NCBI RefSeq assembly: GCF_009733595.1
Contig: NZ_WOFH01000003.1
Coordinates: 124,001 to 188,000 of the forward strand
DNA length: 64,000 bases
From: Actinomadura litoris
GTDB lineage: Bacteria; Actinomycetota; Actinomycetes; Streptosporangiales; Streptosporangiaceae
Reading direction: 5' to 3'
The position numbers were made by a program, and so were the translations under genes. This document shows positions 58,499 through 64,000 of the stretch, one piece after another (the stretch's first letter is position 1; every line of letters begins with the position of its first letter). The notes under the pieces are model-generated. The model had not been told where the DNA came from. It ran no database searches and saw nothing but the letters and a program-made list of their open reading frames with translations.

Positions 58499-59164
58499 CT
58501 AGGGCAGCCAACCGGGCTTGACGAGTCCCGACTCGTAGGCGAACACGACGAGCTGTGCGCGGTCGCGGGCGCCGAGCTTGACCATCGTGCGGCTGACGTG
58601 CGTCTTCGCGGTCGCCGGGCTGACGACCAGCCGCGCGGCGATCTCCTCGTTGGACAGTCCCTCGCCGACCAGCGCCATCACCTCCCGCTCGCGGTCGGTG
58701 AGCGCGTTCAGCCGGGGCGAGGGCGCGGGCTCCTTGGCCCGGGTGGCGAACTCGGCGATCAGCCGCCGGGTCACGCTCGGCGACAGCAGCGCGTCCCCGG
58801 CCGCCACCGCCCGGACGGCGTGGATCAGCTCCACCGGCTCGGTGTCCTTGACGAGGAAGCCGCTGGCGCCGCCGCGCAACGCCTCGAACACGTACTCGTC
58901 CAGCTCGAACGTGGTGAGGATCACGATGCGGGCGCCGTCCAGCCGGTCGTCGGCGGCGATCTGGCGGGTGGCGGCGAGCCCGTCCAGGCCCGGCATGCGG
59001 ATGTCCATGAGGATCACGTCGGGACGCAGCAGCCGCGCCTGCCGGGCCGCCTCCGCGCCGTCGCCCGCCTCGCCGACGACCTCGATGTCGGCCTGGGCGT
59101 CCAGCAGCGCCCGGAAACCGGCCCGCACCAGCGCCTGGTCGTCGGCCAGCAGGACCTTGATCAC
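58499..59164 (-). CDS. NarL/LuxR-type response regulator
   Basis: A 221-aa regulator with receiver acidic residues LADDQ, phospho-Asp in VILMDIRMPGLDG, lysine in LVKDTEP and a C-terminal LuxR helix-turn-helix (LTDREREVMALVGEGLSNEEIAARLVVSPATAKTHVSRTM). It is the cognate regulator of the DesK-type kinase, whose stop it overlaps (ATGA at 59161-59164). The likely output is transcriptional control of envelope-stress or neighbouring genes; no target is visible. Confidence 0.95.
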   Translation of the reverse strand: MIKVLLADDQALVRAGFRALLDAQADIEVVGEAGDGAEAARQARLLRPDVILMDIRMPGLDGLAATRQIAADDRLDGARIVILTTFELDEYVFEALRGGASGFLVKDTEPVELIHAVRAVAAGDALLSPSVTRRLIAEFATRAKEPAPSPRLNALTDREREVMALVGEGLSNEEIAARLVVSPATAKTHVSRTMVKLGARDRAQLVVFAYESGLVKPGWLP

Positions 59165-60459
59165 CGTGCGCCCCTCTCCAGCGAAGCCTCGTCCGCCGAA
59201 CCGTCTCCGGAGCCCTCCTCCAGCGGCAGCCGCGCCACGACGCCGAACCCGCCGCCGGACCGGGGCCCGGCGTCGAACGTGCCGCCCAGCGCCGCGGCGC
59301 GCTCGCGCATGCCCCGGATACCGCTGCCGCCCGGACGGTCGTCCAGCAGGGCCGCGCCCCGCCCGTCGTCCTCGACCCGCACCTCGATATCGCGTTCACC
59401 GTAGGCGATGCGGACCCGCGCCGTCACCGGCCCCGGCCCCGCGTGCCGCGTGACGTTGGTGAGCGACTCCTGGACGATCCGGAACGCGGCGAGGTCGGTG
59501 CTCGCGTGCAGCGGCCGGCGCTCGCCGGTGACCTCGGTCTCCACCCGCAGCCCGGCGGAGCGGGCGCGGTCGAGGAGGTCGTCGAGCCGGTCGAGCCCGG
59601 CGGTGGGGGAGCGCGGCGCGCTCTCGCCCTGCGCGCGCAGCGCCCCGATCACGCCGCGCATCTCGGTCAGCGCCTCCTTGCTCGCCTCCTTGATCGCGGC
59701 GAGGGCCGTCCGCGCCTGCTCGGGGTGCTCGTCCATCAGGTGCAGCGCCACGCCCGCCTGCACGTTGATCATCGAGATGTTGTGCGCGAGGACGTCGTGC
59801 AGCTCGCGGGCCATCCGCAGCCGCTCCTCGCTGGCCTGGCGGCGCTCCTCCTCGGCGCGGACGCGGGCGGCCTCGGCGGCCTTCTGCCCGCGCGCCCGCA
59901 GCAGCTCGGCGGTGATCAGCACGACCAGCGCCCAGCCGATGACGAAGATCGTCGAACCGAGGGTCGGCCGCTCCACCGGGAAGAGGCGGCCGGGCTCGCC
60001 GCGGTCGCTCTCCGGGACGCCGATCAGCATGGTGAGGCCGAAGTAGGCGGCCAGCCCGGCGCCGGTGCCCGCCCAGGCCGCCGTCCGGTGCCCGGCCGTG
60101 ACCGCCGCGAACAGCGCGACCGCGAGCGAGAACGGCGCGGGCCCGTAGGTGTAGGCGCGCAGCAGGTAGAGGCCGGTGACCAGCGCGGTACCGGCCAGCG
60201 TCGCCACCGGGTCGCGGCGGCGGAACAGCAGCAGCGCCGGACCGGCGAGCAGCAGCCCGAACCCGAGCGCGTCGAGGTCGGTGTGGCCGAGCGCGTGGCT
60301 CGTCCCCAGATCATGGGTGCCGCCGTGCCTGCGCGGCGGCCCGTTCTGCGCCGCCAGCGACCCCGCCACCTGGACGAACGCCAGGAACAGCGGGACGACC
60401 CATACGGGCCACCGGGCCGGGCTCGGCAGCCGCGGCCCGTGCGGCGGAGAGGTGCTCAT
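59161..60459 (-). CDS. DesK-type sensor histidine kinase
   Basis: A 432-aa protein with about five or six membrane segments in residues 15-195. The HisKA_3 phospho-acceptor region is RLRMARELHDVLAHNISMINVQAG. A HATPase domain (FRIVQESLTNVTRHAGPG, RVEDDGRGAALLDDRPGGSGIRGMRERAAALGG) completes it. The short loops suggest sensing within or near the membrane. The ATG at 60459 precedes SPPHGPRLPSPARWP. It is cotranscribed with the NarL-type regulator. Confidence 0.95.
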   Translation of the reverse strand: MSTSPPHGPRLPSPARWPVWVVPLFLAFVQVAGSLAAQNGPPRRHGGTHDLGTSHALGHTDLDALGFGLLLAGPALLLFRRRDPVATLAGTALVTGLYLLRAYTYGPAPFSLAVALFAAVTAGHRTAAWAGTGAGLAAYFGLTMLIGVPESDRGEPGRLFPVERPTLGSTIFVIGWALVVLITAELLRARGQKAAEAARVRAEEERRQASEERLRMARELHDVLAHNISMINVQAGVALHLMDEHPEQARTALAAIKEASKEALTEMRGVIGALRAQGESAPRSPTAGLDRLDDLLDRARSAGLRVETEVTGERRPLHASTDLAAFRIVQESLTNVTRHAGPGPVTARVRIAYGERDIEVRVEDDGRGAALLDDRPGGSGIRGMRERAAALGGTFDAGPRSGGGFGVVARLPLEEGSGDGSADEASLERGAR

Positions 60460-60546
60460 GTCAGCACGTTAGGACACCGATGGGCGAATCCTCGTCGGCT
60501 GGGGGGAGTCAGCGCGCCTACTCCTCGGGAGGTAGCCGGTCCCGTG

Positions 60547-61785
60547 TCACTCGGCCCGCAGATGCGTGCTCAGCCACTGCAAGACCGGTGGGATGTGGGG
60601 ACGCCAGTCCCGGGGCGTCTTCAGCACCGCCGGGATGATGGTCCTGGACGCCCACATCGGCGGCTTGGCGAGGGCGACGAGCCGGTCGGCCTGCCGCTGC
60701 TCCTCACCGCCGGCGCCGGTCGTGGCGAAGATCGCGACGGGCGGCGGCGGCAGGTGCTCCAGCCGCCACAGCAGGTCGTTGTCGCGCCGGTAGACCGGGC
60801 TGCCGCCGTACGGGTCGCCCTTCGCGCCGGGCAGCCCGTACCGCTTGGGCTTGTCGTGCTTCCCGTGCTTGTGGCGCTTGCCCGCCTCCACCGGCACGGC
60901 GGTCGCGGGCGGCTCGCCCGCCCCGGGCGGCTCGGCCTTCGCGGGCGGGCCCGGCGGGTCGAACCGCCCGCCGAGGCTCGCGGCGGTGGCGAACCGGTCG
61001 GAGTGCAGCATCGCCAGGCGCGCGGCGCACCGCCCGCCCTCGCCGATCCCGGCGAGCCCCCAGCCCTTGCGGGTGGACGGCAGCCGGTAGGTGCCCGCCA
61101 GCGCGGGCGGGAGGTCCTGCGCGAGGAAGGTCTCGGGGAGCCCGCCGCGCCGTCCGGGGGTGTCGACGCAGGCGCGCGGCGCGCCGAGCATCACGTAGAT
61201 CATCGGTTGGGCGGTGCGGTCCTCGGTCGCCTTGTCCGCCGCGTCGGGCAGGCGCGCCTGCTTGATCCACGCCATCGCGGCCGGGCCGCCCGACAGCAGC
61301 ACGACCACCGGCAGCCGCTTCCCCGCGTACGCGGGCTGGAAGTACTGCGGCGGCAGGTACGCGTACGCCTCGGTGTCGATCCCGCTGCGCGGGCCGTGGA
61401 TCTCCAGGCGGTCGACCCGTCCGTCCCTGGCCGGGCCCTGCTCGCGGCCGCGGTGGTCCGGGGCGAGGTCGGTGGTGGTGCGGCGCACCAGCTCCGCCGG
61501 GCCGGCGTGTCCGCCGCGGCTCGGCTGCACCTGGTTGACCTTCACCTTCGCGACGTCGCTGCCGAACAGGTCGTTCCAGGTCGCGTAGAACACGAAGTAC
61601 TTGTTCGCGAGCAGGACGACGGCCGCCGTCAGCAGCGCCTGCGTCGCGACCAGCACCCCCGTCCGCGACGCCAGCGGGCGGGGGCCGGGCCCGGCGAGCC
61701 GGGGCCACAGCACGACGGCGGCGACCACGCCCACCAGGGCGAGCCCGCACACCAGGAAGAGGAAGGCCGCGCTGACCGGTTCCAT
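60547..61785 (-). CDS. Membrane-anchored alpha/beta-hydrolase homologue lacking catalytic residues
   Basis: A 412-aa paralogue of the adjacent upstream gene with two N-terminal membrane segments and an extracytoplasmic esterase-fold domain (AYAYLPPQYFQPAYAGKRLPVVVLLSGG). The nucleophile elbow is GIGEG, with the serine replaced by Gly248; in the sister protein it is GYSTG. The sister GGHNF histidine region reads VLKTPRDW here. A basic Lys/His insertion (KRHKHGKHDKPKRYG) is unique to this copy. It is therefore probably a binding or regulatory protein. It starts 1 bp after the sister gene stop and is translationally coupled. Confidence 0.85.
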   Translation of the reverse strand: MEPVSAAFLFLVCGLALVGVVAAVVLWPRLAGPGPRPLASRTGVLVATQALLTAAVVLLANKYFVFYATWNDLFGSDVAKVKVNQVQPSRGGHAGPAELVRRTTTDLAPDHRGREQGPARDGRVDRLEIHGPRSGIDTEAYAYLPPQYFQPAYAGKRLPVVVLLSGGPAAMAWIKQARLPDAADKATEDRTAQPMIYVMLGAPRACVDTPGRRGGLPETFLAQDLPPALAGTYRLPSTRKGWGLAGIGEGGRCAARLAMLHSDRFATAASLGGRFDPPGPPAKAEPPGAGEPPATAVPVEAGKRHKHGKHDKPKRYGLPGAKGDPYGGSPVYRRDNDLLWRLEHLPPPPVAIFATTGAGGEEQRQADRLVALAKPPMWASRTIIPAVLKTPRDWRPHIPPVLQWLSTHLRAE

Positions 61786-61786
61786 G

Positions 61787-62929
61787 TCACTCCCCCCTCA
61801 GGTGATCGCTCAGCCACCGGATCGACGGCGGGATGTACTTGCGGAACGTCTTGAAGTTGTGGCCGCCGGTCGGCAGCAGCATCTTGTCCACCACGAGCGG
61901 CGGGCGCGCCTCCGCCATGAACCGCTGCGCGGAGGGGAACGTCTTCTCGCCGACGTCCGCCGACGCCACCAGGACCGAGATCGGCGGCTGCGGCAGGTTC
62001 TTCAGCCGCCAGATCAGGTCGCTGTTGTTCCGCAGCTCCAGGCTGTTGGCGTAGAGGTCGCGGGTCGTGGTGTCGAGCAGCGCGTGGAAGTGCCCCGCCA
62101 TGCTCACCGCCGCCGAGAACCGGTCGGAGTGCAGCATCGCGATCTTCGTCGCGCAGTACCCGCCGGTGGAGTACCCGGCGACGCCCCAGCCCGAGCGGTC
62201 CCGGGCCGTGCGGTAGGTCTCCGCGACCGCCTCCGGGACGTCCTGCGCGAAGAACGTCTCGACCTTCGGGCCGCCGGGGACGTCGGCGCACTCGGTGTCC
62301 CAGCCCTTCTCGACGGTGGGCCGCATCATCACGTAGATCATCGGCTGGAGCTGCCCGGCCTGCTGCGCCTTCGCGACGTCGGCGGGGATGTGCCCCTTGC
62401 TGATCCACACGAACTTGTCCGACGCCGGATAGCCCGCGATGAAGATCACGACGGGCAGCCGCCTGTTCGCGTAGGCGGGCTGGAAGTACTGCGGCGGCAG
62501 GTAGACGAACGCGTCCGACGACAGCCCCGTGCGGATGCCGCGGATGTCGAGGTGCTCCACCTGCCCGTCCCGCTCGGGGACGCGCCCGTGGCCGAGCGCG
62601 GGCCCGAGGCTCGCGCGCACCGTCCGCACGACCTGCGAGGCCGCCGCCGCGTTCGGGTTGGGCGGCGGCCGGTCGCGCATCTCCTGGGCCTTGCCGCCCG
62701 CCGCGCCCGCGAGATCGGCCCACGACCCGTAGAACAGGTAGTAGCTGTTCAGCGAGGTCACCAGCGTCACCAGCACGGCGAACTGGCAGCCGACCAGGAT
62801 CAGCACGCGCGCGCCCACCGAGCGCGCGCCGGACGAGGCGACCCGCGGCCACGCCCACACCGTCACGGCCAGCAGGCCGGAGGTGATGAATGTCAGCAGA
62901 CCGAGCAGCCCCCAGCTCGTCAGTCCCAC
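61787..62929 (-). CDS. Membrane-anchored esterase (alpha/beta-hydrolase fold)
   Basis: A 380-aa protein. Two N-terminal membrane segments (LLGLLTFITSGLLAVTVWAW; VLILVGCQFAVLVTLVTSL) are followed by an extracytoplasmic esterase D/antigen-85-like domain. Nucleophile Ser254 lies in AGYSTGGYCA, and a probable catalytic His lies in LPTGGHNFKTF. The fold is that of secreted actinobacterial esterases related to mycolyltransferases and polyhydroxybutyrate depolymerases; the substrate is unknown. The GTG at 62929 has GGGGAG upstream; a longer frame to 63007 lacks a ribosome site. Confidence 0.85.
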   Translation of the reverse strand: MGLTSWGLLGLLTFITSGLLAVTVWAWPRVASSGARSVGARVLILVGCQFAVLVTLVTSLNSYYLFYGSWADLAGAAGGKAQEMRDRPPPNPNAAAASQVVRTVRASLGPALGHGRVPERDGQVEHLDIRGIRTGLSSDAFVYLPPQYFQPAYANRRLPVVIFIAGYPASDKFVWISKGHIPADVAKAQQAGQLQPMIYVMMRPTVEKGWDTECADVPGGPKVETFFAQDVPEAVAETYRTARDRSGWGVAGYSTGGYCATKIAMLHSDRFSAAVSMAGHFHALLDTTTRDLYANSLELRNNSDLIWRLKNLPQPPISVLVASADVGEKTFPSAQRFMAEARPPLVVDKMLLPTGGHNFKTFRKYIPPSIRWLSDHLRGE

Positions 62930-63129
62930 TGCCGTCTCCCCTTGTACCGAAGGCACGTCCACGCGGATGTGCGAAGGAGCGATCGAGCCGCTGTACGGCG
63001 CGATCACGATGGGCGTTCAGCGGTTGAAGGCAACCGTGAACGGCGGGGTAGGGCAGGCCGTGCTCACAACGGCCGGCGCGCGGCGGGAATGTGCCGCGGC
63101 AGTTCAGGCGAAGACGCCGTGCCCGCTCT

Positions 63130-64000
63130 TCAGCCGGTCCATCGAACGGGAAGCCGTTCGAAGCCGTGACGGGCGTTTGACCGCAATAGTACCGGCTCTC
63201 CGGCGGGACGAACACGCCCAGGCCGGTCCAAAAGCGCGACGAGAAGGGCGCGCAGGTGAACCCGCGCGAGCGCCGCGCCGAGGCATGCCCGCTCGCCGTA
63301 TCCGAAGCACAAATGCGGGCGGACGCGCTGCTCCCGCAGCCGCCGCCGCGCGGCCCGGTTCGGCGTCCCCCCGAGCGGGACGCTCCGGAAGCGGTCGGGC
63401 ACGAACCGTCCGGGCTCGGCGAACACCGCCTCGTCATGGTTGGCGGACGCGAGCCACAGCGCGACCCGCTCACCGGCCAGCAGCGGCACCCCGCCGATCA
63501 CGGTGCCGCGCCGCATCGTCCGCCACACCTGGATGACGGGCGTCCACCAGCGCAGCATCTCCTCGACGGCGCTGTCGAGGAGGCCGTCGTCCGTCCTGCG
63601 CTCGCGCAGCCGCTCGTACTGCCCGGGGTGGCGCAGCAGCGCGTGCACGCCTCCGGCCAGCGTGTTGCGGAGCATCTCGGGGAGGCCGGTGACGACGTCC
63701 GCCATGAAGTCGACGGGCGCCCCGTCCGGCATCCGGTCGAGCATGGCCCTGGCCGGTGGGTCCATGTCGATGCGCGCGGCCTCGCCGCTCGGGGGCTCCT
63801 CGGGGGTGGCGTGCAGGCCGTCGTCGTGCTCCGGGGTGAAGAGTCCGGGGTGCGCCAGCGCGTGCCGGACGTCCTCGTAGCGCAGCACGGCCCAGGCGCC
63901 GGGGACATCGGAGAGCCGCCCGTCCAGCCAGACCACGGGGGTGCGCGCCCGGAGCCGTTCCAGCCGGTCGTAGGGGACGCCGCGCGCGTAGGTGTCCGGG
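63130..64000 (-). CDS. Cytochrome P450 with internal deletions, 5' end outside window
   Basis: The C-terminal 290 codons are present; the frame runs off at 64000. EEMLRW (K-helix ExxR), the PERF-like region PGRFVPDRFR and the haem loop LCFGYGERACLGAALAR (Cys codon 63283-63285) are intact. Compared with the bacterial P450 layout, sequence is missing twice in frame. DPP is joined directly to RAMLDRMPDG (near 63755), removing about 30 residues. GLP is joined to EMLRNTLAGG (63670-63690), removing roughly 110-130 residues including the oxygen-binding AGxDT of helix I. An insertion (TPNRAARRRLREQRV) precedes the haem loop. It is probably inactive or a decaying gene. Confidence 0.8.
   Translation of the reverse strand, partial: PDTYARGVPYDRLERLRARTPVVWLDGRLSDVPGAWAVLRYEDVRHALAHPGLFTPEHDDGLHATPEEPPSGEAARIDMDPPARAMLDRMPDGAPVDFMADVVTGLPEMLRNTLAGGVHALLRHPGQYERLRERRTDDGLLDSAVEEMLRWWTPVIQVWRTMRRGTVIGGVPLLAGERVALWLASANHDEAVFAEPGRFVPDRFRSVPLGGTPNRAARRRLREQRVRPHLCFGYGERACLGAALARVHLRALLVALLDRPGRVRPAGEPVLLRSNARHGFERLPVRWTG

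Overview
The window is 64 kb of very GC-rich DNA, with strong G/C at third codon positions, many GTG starts and 4-base start/stop overlaps. The gene content is actinobacterial: the order ftsE-ftsX-smpB-ssrA, several membrane Ser/Thr kinases, an F420-type reductase, a LysX fusion, an AftD-like arabinosyltransferase locus and a tmRNA tag ending ALAA. I infer a filamentous actinomycete of the Thermomonosporaceae/Actinomadura type. This rests on overall impression, not a search. I saw no insertion sequence, prophage, CRISPR array or tRNA gene.

Region by region. 1-4.6 kb: the end of ftsE, then ftsX, smpB, a penicillin-binding-protein-like gene with all three catalytic motifs lost, and ssrA (tmRNA). 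4.6-6.6 kb: hairpins, then a TetR repressor divergent from a zinc alcohol dehydrogenase with two operator-like palindromes between them. 6.8-14.5 kb: accessory genes. These are a Ser/Thr kinase with a TY-Chap-like tail, a TerB-like protein, a DUF4360 secreted protein with a near-consensus promoter, a LysR regulator divergent from a membrane protein plus Tat multicopper oxidase pair, and a deazaflavin-dependent reductase. 14.6-18.3 kb: a Crp/Fnr regulator, a nucleotide-cyclase-like protein and a large P-loop/STAND-like protein. The last two share an almost identical short motif, at the C-terminus of one and the N-terminus of the other, which looks like a bacterial amyloid-signalling (RHIM/BASS-like) pair. 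This is the best candidate for a poorly described system. 18.3-21.7 kb: an SDR, an EI24 membrane protein and a Pro-rich membrane protein.

21.7-33.1 kb: a cell-envelope glycan locus with a polytopic membrane protein, a 44-aa DUF2613 protein, GT2 and GT4 glycosyltransferases, a 1440-aa AftD-like arabinosyltransferase, and on the opposite strand an acyltransferase and a methyltransferase, followed by a DUF3068 protein. 33.1-41.6 kb: regulators (XRE, MarR, LysR), transporters, a Ser/Thr kinase and an SDR. 41.9-49.2 kb: a Cys-less HesB-like protein, a small membrane protein, an MBL-fold hydrolase, a HAD hydrolase, PspC, a helicase-derived protein without ATPase motifs, an AlkZ-like winged-helix protein behind a perfect 30-bp palindromic operator, and UPF0158. 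49.2-57.8 kb: lysX divergent from three tandem Ser/Thr kinases. 57.8-64 kb, all on the minus strand: a response regulator, a NarL/DesK-type two-component pair, two tandem membrane-anchored esterases (one without catalytic residues) and an internally deleted cytochrome P450 cut by the window edge.

A recurring theme is proteins that keep a fold but have lost catalysis: the PBP, the helicase, one esterase, the P450 and the P-loop of the STAND-like protein. Each is reported separately.
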